From assembly GCA_050875145.1 (NCBI GenBank), contig JBNMLH010000012.1, positions 1-64,000 on the forward strand: a stretch of 64,000 bases of DNA, given 5' to 3'. This DNA is from CAG-411 sp050875145. Its GTDB lineage: Bacteria > Bacillota > Clostridia > Lachnospirales > Lachnospiraceae. This document shows, in pieces, positions 23,997 through 32,397 of this stretch. The notes below the pieces were generated by a model. It worked only from the letters and a program-made list of their open reading frames with translations. It had not been told where the DNA came from and searched no databases. A program made the translations under genes and the position numbers. Numbering within the stretch: the stretch's first letter is position 1; every line of letters begins with the position of its first letter.

Positions 23997-25334
23997 ATGT
24001 TAAAAAAATTCCGTGATGCTTTAAAAGTTAAAGATATTAGGAATAAAATCATATACACCTTCTTTGCTCTTATTATTGTAAGAATAGGTAGTCAGCTTCC
24101 TATTCCAGGCGTGAACAGAAGTTATTTTTCAAGTTGGTTTGATCAACAAAGTGCATTAAGTTTTTTTGATGCCATGACTGGTGGATCTTTTTCCACCATG
24201 TCTGTTTTTGCGCTTAGTATTACACCATATATTACATCTTCTATTATTATGCAGTTACTTACCATTGCTATTCCTAGTTTGGAAGAGTTACAAAAAGATG
24301 GAGAAGAAGGCAGAAAGAAGATTAATGAATGGACACGTTATGTAGCAGTTATTCTTTCTATTATGGAAAGTGCAGCTATGGCAATTGGTTTTGGTAATCA
24401 AGGATATTTTGAAGACGGATTTGATTTACAGTCCGTTATTATCAGTGTAGTTGCTTTAACGGCTGGTGCTACATTCTTAATGTGGTTAGGTGAAAGAATT
24501 ACTGAAAAAGGCGTTGGTAATGGTATTTCAATTATCTTGTTAGTTAATATTCTTTCAAGAATACCAGAAGATTTGCTAACACTATACAATAAGTTTGTAA
24601 AGAGCGCAACAAGTTATGGTGGAAAAGCATCCGCAGCTGTTGTTATCGTTGCAATTTTAGTTGCATTAGTTGTATTTATTGTTATTTTATCTGATGCGGA
24701 AAGAAGAATTTCTGTTCAGTATGCAAAAAAATTACAAGGAAGAAAGATGGTGGGAGGTCAATCTTCACACATCCCATTGAAAGTAAATACAGCAGGTGTT
24801 ATCCCTGTTATTTTTGCTGGTTCATTGTTATCATTCCCAATTGTAATTGCTAGTTTCTTTGGTGTTCGACCACAGTCTGGTGATGATGCAACTATTTTCC
24901 AGAAATTCTTGAAAGTATGTAACCAGAGTGATTGGTTTAACGTAAAGAATATTTATGAATTCAAGTATACTTTAGGAATGTTAGTGTACATTCTGCTTAT
25001 CATTTTCTTTGCATATTTTTATACTTCAGTTACATTTAACCCAATTGAAGTAGCAAATAATATGAAGAAGCAGGGAGGATTTATTCCAGGTATTCGTCCT
25101 GGTAAACCAACTACAGACTATTTAACTAAAGTATTAAATTATGTAATTTTTATCGGAGCAGTAGGATTGACAATTGTGGCAATTTTACCAATTATTTTCT
25201 CAGGAGCCTTTGGAGCTGATGTTTCATTTGGTGGTACATCACTGATCATTATTGTAGGTGTTGTATTAGAAACAATCAAACAGATTGATTCACAGATGCT
25301 TGTTCGTCACTATAGAGGATTCCTTAGCGAATAA
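23997..25334 (+). CDS. secY: Preprotein translocase subunit SecY
   Basis: The 445-aa protein has ten predicted membrane segments and SecY signatures: RIGSQLPIPGVN in the first periplasmic loop, FALSITPYITSSIIMQLL, and KMVGGQSSHIPLKVNTAGVIP. It forms the Sec channel with SecE and SecG, which are not in this window. It ends the first ribosomal operon, before a strong terminator. Confidence 0.98.
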   Translation: MLKKFRDALKVKDIRNKIIYTFFALIIVRIGSQLPIPGVNRSYFSSWFDQQSALSFFDAMTGGSFSTMSVFALSITPYITSSIIMQLLTIAIPSLEELQKDGEEGRKKINEWTRYVAVILSIMESAAMAIGFGNQGYFEDGFDLQSVIISVVALTAGATFLMWLGERITEKGVGNGISIILLVNILSRIPEDLLTLYNKFVKSATSYGGKASAAVVIVAILVALVVFIVILSDAERRISVQYAKKLQGRKMVGGQSSHIPLKVNTAGVIPVIFAGSLLSFPIVIASFFGVRPQSGDDATIFQKFLKVCNQSDWFNVKNIYEFKYTLGMLVYILLIIFFAYFYTSVTFNPIEVANNMKKQGGFIPGIRPGKPTTDYLTKVLNYVIFIGAVGLTIVAILPIIFSGAFGADVSFGGTSLIIIVGVVLETIKQIDSQMLVRHYRGFLSE

Positions 25335-25346
25335 GATTCGATTTTC

Positions 25347-25385
25347 TTTAGCTGTAGTTGCGTGCAACTACAGCTAAATTTATTT
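25347..25385 (+). terminator. Strong terminator between secY and adk
   Basis: TTTAGCTGTAGTTG and CAACTACAGCTAAA form a 14-bp perfect stem with a 4-nt loop, followed by TTTATTTAT. It separates secY from adk, which are co-transcribed in many Firmicutes. Confidence 0.85.
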
Positions 25386-25490
25386 ATAAGAGTAATTATC
25401 AATTTTATATTTGTGTAAAAGTTACTGCTTAAGAGCGTGAAAATTTGTAATACTTTTTTGCAGTTAGAAAATATTTTTTTGAATTAGGAA

Positions 25491-25519
25491 TTGAATATAA
25501 AATAATTAATAAATATGTT
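25491..25519 (+). promoter_or_regulatory. Candidate promoter of adk
   Basis: TTGAAT (25491-25496) and TATGTT (25514-25519) are 17 nt apart, downstream of the secY terminator. The match is modest. Confidence 0.4.
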
Positions 25520-25574
25520 ATAGCAGAGTATTAATAGAAAGGTTTTTCCCGTAAGGGAGGGTAAGGTGAGTAAT

Positions 25575-26219
25575 ATGAAAATTATTATGTTAGGTGCACC
25601 TGGTGCAGGAAAAGGAACACAGGCAAAGAAGATTGCTGAGAAATATAATATTCCACACATTTCAACTGGTGATATTTTTAGAGCGAACATTAAAAATGGT
25701 ACAGAACTTGGAAAAAAGGCTAAGACATATATGGATCAGGGAGCGCTTGTTCCAGATGAGTTAGTAGTTGATTTAGTTGTAGACCGTGTGGCACAGGATG
25801 ATGCTAAAAATGGATATGTTTTAGATGGTTTTCCAAGAACAATTCCACAGGCAGAAGCGTTAGATGCAGCATTATCAAAAATTAATGATAAGGTTGACTA
25901 TGCCATTGATGTAGATGTACCAGATGAAAATATTATTAATCGTATGTCAGGTAGAAGAGCATGTGTCGCATGTGGTGGAACATATCATATTGTATATAAC
26001 CCAACAAAGACAGAAGGTATCTGTGATGCATGTGGTGGAAAGTTAATCCTGAGAGATGATGACCAACCAGAGACAGTAAAGAATCGTTTGAAAGTATATC
26101 ATGAACAAACACAACCATTGATTGAATATTACTCTAACAAAGGAATTTTAAAATCAGTGGATGGAACACAGGATATGGCAGACGTATTTCAATGTATCGT
26201 AGATATTCTTGAGGTGTAA
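25575..26219 (+). CDS. adk: Adenylate kinase
   Basis: The 214-aa protein has the P-loop GAPGAGKGT at residues 7-15, the NMP-binding TGDIFR, and DGFPRT. The long LID carries four cysteines (CVACGG..CDACGG), the zinc-binding Gram-positive form. It interconverts AMP, ADP and ATP. ATG 25575 gives the usual MKIIMLGAPG start; a GTG at 25566 is less likely. A short TCCC/GGGA hairpin just upstream includes part of the GGGAGG SD and may tune translation. map follows after 2 nt. Confidence 0.97.
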   Translation: MKIIMLGAPGAGKGTQAKKIAEKYNIPHISTGDIFRANIKNGTELGKKAKTYMDQGALVPDELVVDLVVDRVAQDDAKNGYVLDGFPRTIPQAEALDAALSKINDKVDYAIDVDVPDENIINRMSGRRACVACGGTYHIVYNPTKTEGICDACGGKLILRDDDQPETVKNRLKVYHEQTQPLIEYYSNKGILKSVDGTQDMADVFQCIVDILEV

Positions 26220-26221
26220 TT

Positions 26222-26980
26222 ATGTCAGGTATTTCAATTAAATCTGCAAAGGAAATTGAACGGATGAAAGAGGCAGGAAGAATTCTTGCAATTGTACATG
26301 AAGAATTAGAAAAGTTTATCAGACCGGGAATTTCCACTTGGGATATTGATAAAAAGGGATATGATTTGATTAAAAGTTTTGGTTGCGAACCATCCTTTTT
26401 GAATTATAATGGATATCCTGCATCTATCTGTGTATCTGTGGATGATGAAATTGTACATGGTATTCCTAATAAAAAACACATTTTGCGAGAAGGAAATATT
26501 GTAAGCCTGGATGCAGGAGTGATTTATGAAGGGTATCATTCAGATGCGGCACGAACTCATGCAGTTGGGGAAGTGAGCCAAGAGGCACAGAGACTGATGG
26601 ATGTTACAAAAGAAAGTTTTTTTGAAGGAATAAAATATGCAAAAGCAGGGAATCATTTACATGATATTTCTAAAGCAATTCAGGAACATGTAGAGAAAAA
26701 TGGGTTTTCAGTTGTGAGAGATTTGGTCGGACATGGAATTGGAAAAAATTTGCACGAGGAACCAGAGGTGCCAAACTATAAGACCATAGGGCGTGGACCT
26801 AAACTTGTTCCAGGAATGACATTGGCTATTGAACCGATGGTAAATGCCGGTGCATATGATGTATGGTGGCTGGAAGATGACTGGACAGTGGTTACACAGG
26901 ATGGTTCTTTGTCATCACATTATGAGAATACTATTCTTATAACAGAGGATGAACCTGTTATATTATCTCTGAGACAGTAG
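26222..26980 (+). CDS. map: Methionine aminopeptidase type I
   Basis: The 252-aa protein has the metal-binding residues in order: D of SLDAG, D of HSDAAR, H of GHGIGKNLHEEP, E of AIEPMV and E of HYENT. It removes the initiator methionine from nascent proteins. It lies between adk and the KOW gene in a tightly packed operon. Confidence 0.97.
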   Translation: MSGISIKSAKEIERMKEAGRILAIVHEELEKFIRPGISTWDIDKKGYDLIKSFGCEPSFLNYNGYPASICVSVDDEIVHGIPNKKHILREGNIVSLDAGVIYEGYHSDAARTHAVGEVSQEAQRLMDVTKESFFEGIKYAKAGNHLHDISKAIQEHVEKNGFSVVRDLVGHGIGKNLHEEPEVPNYKTIGRGPKLVPGMTLAIEPMVNAGAYDVWWLEDDWTVVTQDGSLSSHYENTILITEDEPVILSLRQ

Positions 26981-26988
26981 GTGAAAAG

Positions 26989-27243
26989 ATGCAAGAGTAT
27001 CAAGTTGGCGATATTGTATGCTCCTGTGCAGGACATGATTCGGGTTCCTACTATATAATAATGAAACAGGAAAAGGAATATGTCTATTTAGTAGATGGAG
27101 TATATAAAAAGAAGAGTAAACCTAAAAAAAAGAAGAAAAAGCATATTTTGTTTATAACCAGACCTGATAAAAGGATCGGTGACCAAGCGAACGACTTGGA
27201 ATATAAAAGAGTATTAAAATTATATAAAAAGAATCAAATGTAG
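26989..27243 (+). CDS. KOW-domain RNA-binding protein, L14e-like (84 aa)
   Basis: This small basic protein begins MQEYQVGDIVCSCAGHDSG, the KOW-type opening seen in archaeal/eukaryotic L14e and in a bacterial family placed between map and infA. A lysine run (KKKSKPKKKKKKH) lies in the middle. It probably binds rRNA or ribosomes, but its role is not established. ATG 26989 follows GGTGAAAAG. 8 nt after map and 11 nt before infA. Confidence 0.8.
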   Translation: MQEYQVGDIVCSCAGHDSGSYYIIMKQEKEYVYLVDGVYKKKSKPKKKKKKHILFITRPDKRIGDQANDLEYKRVLKLYKKNQM

Positions 27244-27254
27244 GAGGAATCGAT

Positions 27255-27473
27255 ATGTCAAAAGCAGATGTAGTAGAAATTGAAGGAACAGTTGTTGAAA
27301 AATTACCAAATGCCATGTTTAAGGTGGAATTGGAAAATGGTCATATTGTATTGGCACATATTAGCGGAAAATTAAGAATGAACTTTATCCGTATTTTGCC
27401 AGGAGATAAAGTAACATTGGAATTATCCCCATATGACTTATCAAAGGGCAGAATTATCTGGAGAGATAAGTAA
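27255..27473 (+). CDS. infA: Translation initiation factor IF-1
   Basis: The 72-aa protein (MSKADVVEIEGTVVEKLPNA.., GKLRMNFIRILPGDKVTLEL) is full-length IF-1, an OB-fold protein that occupies the A site during initiation. ATG 27255 follows AGGAGG. Last gene before a strong terminator. Confidence 0.98.
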   Translation: MSKADVVEIEGTVVEKLPNAMFKVELENGHIVLAHISGKLRMNFIRILPGDKVTLELSPYDLSKGRIIWRDK

Positions 27474-27490
27474 ATTTGTGTGTTAAAATA

Positions 27491-27530
27491 AAAAATGGGA
27501 TTGCCGTAAAGTACAGCAATCCCATTTTTT
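27491..27530 (+). terminator. Terminator after infA
   Basis: AAAAATGGGATTGC pairs perfectly with GCAATCCCATTTTT (14 bp, 11-nt loop), with a T-run at the end. Confidence 0.92.
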
Positions 27531-27550
27531 AGGAAAATTAAGATTAACAC

Positions 27551-27579
27551 TTGCAATCTGTCGAGTCTTATGCTAAAAT
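27551..27579 (+). promoter_or_regulatory. Promoter of the rpmJ-alpha operon
   Basis: TTGCAA (27551-27556) and TAAAAT (27574-27579) are 17 nt apart, directly after the infA terminator and about 34 nt before rpmJ. Confidence 0.75.
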
Positions 27580-27612
27580 AGCAAATGGACTTTTGTGAAA
27601 GGAGAGATTACG

Positions 27613-27726
27613 ATGAAAGTAAGATCATCAGTAAAACCGATTTGCGAAAAATGCAAGATCATCAAAAGAAAAGGAAGAGTAAGAGTAATCTGCGAAAATC
27701 CTAGACACAAACAAAGACAAGGTTAA
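27613..27726 (+). CDS. rpmJ: 50S ribosomal protein L36
   Basis: This 37-codon gene reads MKVRSSVKPICEKCKIIKRK, then a basic stretch ending in NPRHKQRQG. The zinc-binding residues C11, C14, C27 and a C-terminal His mark the C+ form. ATG 27613 follows GGAGAG. It is separated from infA by a terminator and promoter, so it is transcribed apart from it. Confidence 0.97.
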   Translation: MKVRSSVKPICEKCKIIKRKGRVRVICENPRHKQRQG

Positions 27727-28065
27727 TATTTTAGAGAAATCAGTTTCCTTTTGAAGCATTGCGACAGAAGGTTTCGTGATTTCACAATAATATATATTGT
27801 TTTTGCTTTTTGTGTTACAATGCCACTCATGGCAGTACAGTAATGTACGAAAATTGTGATACTGTGGACAGTTTGATTCGCTGTAGCGTACGGTGTCATT
27901 TTCACCAAGGCGCCATCGGGATTTCTAAATAAGGTCTATTCCTGATGCATGGTTTAAAGCGGCTGAACAATGATACACGCGGGAGTGTTGAATTGTACGA
28001 ATCGATAAGGTTACAAAAGTAACCGGGAAACTATTAAATAAAATTATTTATGGAGGTTATTGCAC
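27727..28065 (+). other. Long structured leader/spacer before rpsM
   Basis: The 339-nt gap holds hairpins TGCCA/TGGCA (about 27828-27843), an 8-9 bp stem CATCGGGAT with ATTCCTGATG (about 27914-27947) and GGTTAC-AAAA-GTAACC (28009-28024). In E. coli the equivalent alpha-operon leader is a pseudoknot bound by S4, and rpsD lies three genes downstream here. Whether S4 acts on this RNA is inferred. No convincing second promoter or terminator was seen. Confidence 0.5.
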
Positions 28066-28434
28066 ATGGCTCGTATCAGTGGTGTAGATTTACCAAGAGA
28101 AAAACGTGTAGAAATAGGTCTTACCTATGTGTATGGTATCGGTAGAGTAAGTTCTAACCGTATCCTTGCAGAAGCAAAGGTTAATCCTGACACTCGTGTT
28201 AAGGACTTAACAGATGAAGAAGTTGCAAGAATTCGTGACGTAATTGACGCTTCTCAGACAGTTGAAGGTGATTTACGTAGAGAAATCGCAATGAACATCA
28301 AGAGATTACAGGAAATCGGATGCTATAGAGGAATCCGTCATAGAAAAGGTCTTCCAGTTCGTGGACAGAAGACTAAGACAAACGCTAGAACAAGAAAAGG
28401 TCCTAAGCGTACAGTAGCTAACAAGAAGAAATAA
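28066..28434 (+). CDS. rpsM: 30S ribosomal protein S13
   Basis: The 122-aa protein begins MARISGVDLPREKRVEIGLT and has the C-terminal RGIRHRKGLPVRGQKTKTNA signature. It contacts P-site tRNA and L5 across the intersubunit bridge. ATG 28066 has TGGAGG 8-9 nt upstream. Confidence 0.98.
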   Translation: MARISGVDLPREKRVEIGLTYVYGIGRVSSNRILAEAKVNPDTRVKDLTDEEVARIRDVIDASQTVEGDLRREIAMNIKRLQEIGCYRGIRHRKGLPVRGQKTKTNARTRKGPKRTVANKKK

Positions 28435-28481
28435 TCATAAATAGAGAGAAAAGAATTTTAAATCCATAGGAGGGTTTGTCA

Positions 28482-28877
28482 ATGGCTAAGAAAATAGCAA
28501 AAAAAGTGACAAAAAAACGTGTTAAGAAAAACGTTGATCGTGGACAAGCACATATTCAGTCATCTTTTAATAATACAATTGTTACACTGACAGATGCAGA
28601 AGGTAATGCACTTTCTTGGGCAAGTGCAGGTGGATTAGGCTTCAGAGGTTCAAGAAAATCTACTCCTTATGCAGCACAGATGGCAGCAGAGACAGCAGCA
28701 AAGGCAGCTATCCCACACGGCTTAAAGTCTGTAGAAGTTATGGTTAAGGGACCAGGTTCAGGAAGAGAAGCAGCAATTCGTGCTCTTCAGGCTTGCGGAA
28801 TCGAAGTTACAAGTATCAAGGATGTAACTCCAGTACCACATAACGGTTGTAGACCACCAAAGCGTAGACGTGTCTAG
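28482..28877 (+). CDS. rpsK: 30S ribosomal protein S11
   Basis: The 131-aa protein has HIQSSFNNTIVTLTDAEGN and ends TPVPHNGCRPPKRRRV, both standard for S11. It lies on the 30S platform near the Shine-Dalgarno helix. ATG 28482 follows AGGAGGG at 7 nt. Confidence 0.98.
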   Translation: MAKKIAKKVTKKRVKKNVDRGQAHIQSSFNNTIVTLTDAEGNALSWASAGGLGFRGSRKSTPYAAQMAAETAAKAAIPHGLKSVEVMVKGPGSGREAAIRALQACGIEVTSIKDVTPVPHNGCRPPKRRRV

Positions 28878-28901
28878 TATAATGATTAGGAGGTAAAAAG
28901 A

Positions 28902-29495
28902 ATGGCAGTAGATAGAACCCCAGTGCTTAAGAGATGTAGATCTTTAGGAATCGATCCTCAGGTTTTAGGAATCGATAAGAAGTCTAACAGAAGTGTTAGA
29001 ACTGGTAGAAAAGTAAGTGAGTATGGCTTACAGTTAAGAGAAAAACAAAAGGCTAAGTTCATTTATGGTGTATTAGAAAAGCCTTTTAGAAATATGTTTG
29101 CAAAGGCTCAGAAGATTAGAACCGGTACTACTGGTGATAACTTAATGATTCTTCTTGAGTTAAGACTTGACAACGTTCTTTTCAGAATGGGATATGGTAG
29201 AACAAGAAAAGAAGCAAGACAGATTGTTGATCATAAGCATGTACTTGTAAATGGTAAGGTTGTAAACATTCCTTCTTATCAGGTAAAAGCTGGCGATACA
29301 ATTGAAATTGCTGAAAAGTATAAGAATATGCAGAGATACAAAGATATCTTAGAAGTTACAGACGGAAGATTAGTTCCAGCATGGTTGGAAGCAAATCATG
29401 AAGCTTTATCAGGTGTTGTTAAAGAACTTCCTACAAGAGATCAGATTGATGTTCCTGTAAACGACGTGCTTATTGTCGAGTTATATTCTAAGTAA
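28902..29495 (+). CDS. rpsD: 30S ribosomal protein S4
   Basis: The 197-aa protein has an S4 RNA-binding domain (about residues 90-150; LELRLDNVLFRMGYGRTRKEARQ in part, and VNGKVVNIPSYQVK). S4 nucleates 30S assembly and represses alpha-operon or rpsD translation in other bacteria. The first ~20 residues are shorter than in the zinc-less long forms (KRCRSLGIDPQ). 111-nt spacer to rpoA. Confidence 0.97.
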   Translation: MAVDRTPVLKRCRSLGIDPQVLGIDKKSNRSVRTGRKVSEYGLQLREKQKAKFIYGVLEKPFRNMFAKAQKIRTGTTGDNLMILLELRLDNVLFRMGYGRTRKEARQIVDHKHVLVNGKVVNIPSYQVKAGDTIEIAEKYKNMQRYKDILEVTDGRLVPAWLEANHEALSGVVKELPTRDQIDVPVNDVLIVELYSK

Positions 29496-29514
29496 TTATA
29501 AAATGTGCTTCTGT

Positions 29515-29550
29515 TATTCCCGCTGGGAATGGCAGATGCCAATTGATTAT
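29515..29550 (+). other. Paired small hairpins in the rpsD-rpoA spacer
   Basis: ATTCCC-GCT-GGGAAT (29516-29530) is followed at once by GGCA/TGCC (29531-29540). They lie about 65 nt upstream of rpoA and have no T-run. They may mark an RNA-processing or protein-binding site. Confidence 0.4.
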
Positions 29551-29606
29551 TTTGGTATTGTGCTTGACAGTAATAGCAGCATATAACCCAAAAGGAGGGT
29601 CCAGTA

Positions 29607-30572
29607 GTGTTTGATTTTGAAAAACCAAAAATTGAGATTGCAGAAATTTCTGAAGATAAGAGATATGGACGTTTTGTAGTAGAACCCCTTGAGAGAGGCT
29701 ATGGTACAACTTTGGGTAATTCTTTAAGAAGAATTATGCTATCGTCATTGCCTGGTACAGCAGTTAGCCAAGTAAAACTTGATGGTGTTGTTCATGAATT
29801 CAGCTCTATTCCAGGAGTAAAGGAAGATGTGACAGAAATTATTATGAACATCAAGAAACTGGCAATTAAAAATACAAGTGATTCTACAGAACCCAAGACT
29901 GTATATTTGGATTTTGAAGGTGAATGTGTTGTAACTGCTGGAGATCTTCAGTTAGGTGATGGTTTGGAGATTTTAAACCCTGAGTTAGTAATTGCTACAC
30001 TTAGTGGTGGTAAAGATTGCAAATTATCAGGAACTCTTACAATTACATGTGGAAGAGGTTATGTAAGTTCTGATAAGAATAAAGAGAGAGATGAAAATCC
30101 TTCGATTGGAACAATTGCAATTGACTCAATCTATACACCGGTTGAAAGAGTAAATTTGGCAGTTGAAAATACTCGTGTTGGTCAAATTACTGATTTTGAC
30201 AAATTAACATTAGATGTATTTACAAATGGTACATTAGAACCAGATGAAGCAGTAAGTTTGGCTGCTAAGGTTTTAAGTGAGCACTTGAAATCCTTTATTG
30301 ATTTATCTGAGAATGCTAAGACAGCAGAAATCATGGTTGAGAAGCCAGAGGATGACAAGGGTAAAGTTCTTGATATGAGCATTGACGAATTAGAGCTTTC
30401 TGTTCGTTCTTATAACTGCTTAAAGAGAGCTGGTATCAATACTGTTGAAGAATTAACAAACAAGACTTCTGATGATATGATGAAGGTTCGTAACTTAGGA
30501 CGTAAGTCATTGGAAGAAGTGCTTGCAAAATTGAAAGAATTAGGATTATCCTTAAATGTCGGGGATGAATAA
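29607..30572 (+). CDS. rpoA: DNA-directed RNA polymerase alpha subunit
   Basis: The 321-aa protein has the N-terminal dimerisation domain (FVVEPLERGYGTTLGNSLRR) and a C-terminal domain (about residues 250-315; LELSVRSYNCLKRAGINTVEEL, NLGRKSLEEVLAKLKELGL). The latter binds UP elements and activators. Start GTG 29607 gives MFDFEKPKIEI, as in the family, with AAAGGAGG 9 nt upstream. Confidence 0.98.
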   Translation: MFDFEKPKIEIAEISEDKRYGRFVVEPLERGYGTTLGNSLRRIMLSSLPGTAVSQVKLDGVVHEFSSIPGVKEDVTEIIMNIKKLAIKNTSDSTEPKTVYLDFEGECVVTAGDLQLGDGLEILNPELVIATLSGGKDCKLSGTLTITCGRGYVSSDKNKERDENPSIGTIAIDSIYTPVERVNLAVENTRVGQITDFDKLTLDVFTNGTLEPDEAVSLAAKVLSEHLKSFIDLSENAKTAEIMVEKPEDDKGKVLDMSIDELELSVRSYNCLKRAGINTVEELTNKTSDDMMKVRNLGRKSLEEVLAKLKELGLSLNVGDE

Positions 30573-30617
30573 TCGTAGCATATTAGAAACATTGTTATAA
30601 ATTTAGGAGGTAAGCAA

Positions 30618-31166
30618 ATGGCAGGCTATAGAAAACTTGGAAGAACTTCAAGTCAGAGAAAAGCTTTGCTTAGAAACCAGGTAACAAATTTACTTTACAA
30701 TGGTAAGATCGTTACTACGGAAGCTAAGGCAAAAGAAATCCGTCGTATCGCTGAAGGCATCATTGCTTTAGGCGTGAGAGAAAAAGATAATTATGAGACT
30801 GTAACTGTAAAGTCTACAGTTGCAAAAAGAGATGAGAACGGCGTAAAGGTTACAGAAGAAAAGACAAGCAAGAATGGTAAGAAATATCAGGTTGTTGTTC
30901 GTGAGACAATCGATAAAGAAATCAAGAAAGAAAATCCTAGTCGTATTCATGCAAGAAGACAAATGAATAAGATGCTTTACAATGTAACAGAAACAACTAA
31001 GGGTGCTGGTAAAAAGCGTAATACTAAGACTGTTGATGTTGCAGATAAGGTATTTAATGAAATCGCACCTAAGTATGCAGATCGTAACGGTGGTTATACA
31101 AGAATCGTAAAGATTGGTCAGCGTAAAGGTGATGCTGCTATGGAAGTATTAATTGAATTAGTATAA
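30618..31166 (+). CDS. rplQ: 50S ribosomal protein L17, long form (182 aa)
   Basis: The N-terminus (MAGYRKLGRTSSQRKALLRN) and the C-terminus (YADRNGGYTRIVKIGQRKGD, ending EVLIELV) are standard L17. The usual ~120-aa protein is interrupted by about 58 extra residues between LGVREK (about residue 54) and IHARRQ (about 113). The insert is charged and Lys/Glu/Val-rich, with no cysteines. A similar long L17 is, from memory, common in Lachnospiraceae. ATG 30618 follows AGGAGG. Last gene of the alpha operon. Confidence 0.96.
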   Translation: MAGYRKLGRTSSQRKALLRNQVTNLLYNGKIVTTEAKAKEIRRIAEGIIALGVREKDNYETVTVKSTVAKRDENGVKVTEEKTSKNGKKYQVVVRETIDKEIKKENPSRIHARRQMNKMLYNVTETTKGAGKKRNTKTVDVADKVFNEIAPKYADRNGGYTRIVKIGQRKGDAAMEVLIELV

Positions 31167-31183
31167 TTTATAATAGCGTAGAG

Positions 31184-31218
31184 AACTGTCACATTCGAGA
31201 GAGTGTGGCAGTTTTTTT
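31184..31218 (+). terminator. Terminator after rplQ
   Basis: AACTGTCACA and TGTGGCAGTT pair over 10 bp (one G-U) with a 10-nt loop and a run of seven T. It ends the rpmJ-rplQ operon. Confidence 0.9.
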
Positions 31219-31363
31219 GTTAGGGTATTCGTCTTGTTTATCATTGAGGAGTTTCTCAATAGAGAAATGGAACTTTGATTAGCTATAGGACTAGAGATAA
31301 AATGGCTTAATGCTATGAAGCAAAATATTCTAAACCTGTAAGGCATGTTTCTCATAGTTTGGG

Positions 31364-31392
31364 TTTACAAATAAGGAAGAATGCTTTACAAT
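31364..31392 (+). promoter_or_regulatory. Promoter of the ECF-truA operon
   Basis: TTTACA (31364-31369) and TACAAT (31387-31392) are 17 nt apart, about 32 nt before the start of the first ECF ATPase. Confidence 0.7.
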
Positions 31393-31423
31393 TAAACACA
31401 GTGAAATGCGGAGGTGAGAAGGT

Positions 31424-32275
31424 TTGATACAGGCAAGAAATATAGCGTATGAATATTTTCGTAGGGATGAAGAAGGAAATGTAACAGAGATTAATCGCGC
31501 ATTGGATGGAGTCACGCTGGACATAAAACAGGGTGAGTTTATTGCAGTGTTGGGAGCAAATGGTTCAGGAAAATCTACTTTTGCAAAACACTTAAATGCC
31601 TTGTTGACACCTTCGGAAGGAACACTTGTAATTGATGGTCGAAATAGTAGTGATTTAGAAGAATTATGGAAAATTAGACAGACAACAGGTATGGTGTTTC
31701 AGAATCCTGATAATCAGATTATTGCAAATGTAGTAGAAGAAGATGTTGGTTTTGGACCGGAAAATATAGGAATACCAACGGAAGAAATCTGGGAACGGGT
31801 GAATGAGAGCTTAGATGCGGTTGGTATGACAAAGTTTAGAAAATACTCACCAAATCAGTTATCAGGAGGTCAAAAGCAACGGGTTGCAATTGCGGGTGTG
31901 ATGGCAATGAAAACCAAATGTATTGTTTTGGATGAATCTACTGCAATGTTAGATCCGTCTGGTAGAAAAGAAGTAATGGAGACGGTATTGCGTTTAAATA
32001 AAGAGGAAGGCATTACGGTTATTTTAATTACACACCATATGGATGAGGTGGTAAATGCAGACCGCGTGTATGTTATGTATCAAGGTAATGTACAGATGGA
32101 AGGAACTCCTCGTGAATTATTTACACAGGTAGAGCAATTGAAAGAATACCGTTTAGATGTACCACAGGTAACGAAACTTGCTTATGAATTAAGAAAAGAA
32201 GGCATCAATTTACCAGAGAGTATTTTGACTGTAAATGAATTAGTAGAGGAATTACAAAAGATATGGAATTGTTAA
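31424..32275 (+). CDS. ecfA1: ECF transporter energy-coupling ATPase 1
   Basis: The 283-aa ABC ATPase has Walker A GANGSGKST, Q-loop MVFQNPDNQI, signature LSGGQKQR, Walker B CIVLDEST and the switch His of ITHHMDE. The Walker B sequence ends DEST rather than DEPT, as in EcfA1 proteins. With EcfA2 and EcfT it powers several vitamin and metal uptake modules. Start TTG 31424 has GGAGGTGA 6 nt upstream. The rplQ-ecfA-ecfA-ecfT-truA order is widely conserved in Firmicutes. Confidence 0.95.
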   Translation: MIQARNIAYEYFRRDEEGNVTEINRALDGVTLDIKQGEFIAVLGANGSGKSTFAKHLNALLTPSEGTLVIDGRNSSDLEELWKIRQTTGMVFQNPDNQIIANVVEEDVGFGPENIGIPTEEIWERVNESLDAVGMTKFRKYSPNQLSGGQKQRVAIAGVMAMKTKCIVLDESTAMLDPSGRKEVMETVLRLNKEEGITVILITHHMDEVVNADRVYVMYQGNVQMEGTPRELFTQVEQLKEYRLDVPQVTKLAYELRKEGINLPESILTVNELVEELQKIWNC

Positions 32276-32397
32276 TGGATATCTACAGAAATTTATTATA
32301 AAAATAAAAAATGAGCCGGATTGACAGGTTAAAGTTAAAAAATGAGTTGAGTTTTTTGCACTCTAAGAAAGGACAATTATAGTAAGGAGGTGGCTTT

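Noticed and set aside
29564..29587. TTGACA followed by TATAAC upstream of rpoA as a promoter
   Set aside because: The gap between them is only about 12 nt, far from the 16-18 nt needed, and rpoA lies within an operon.
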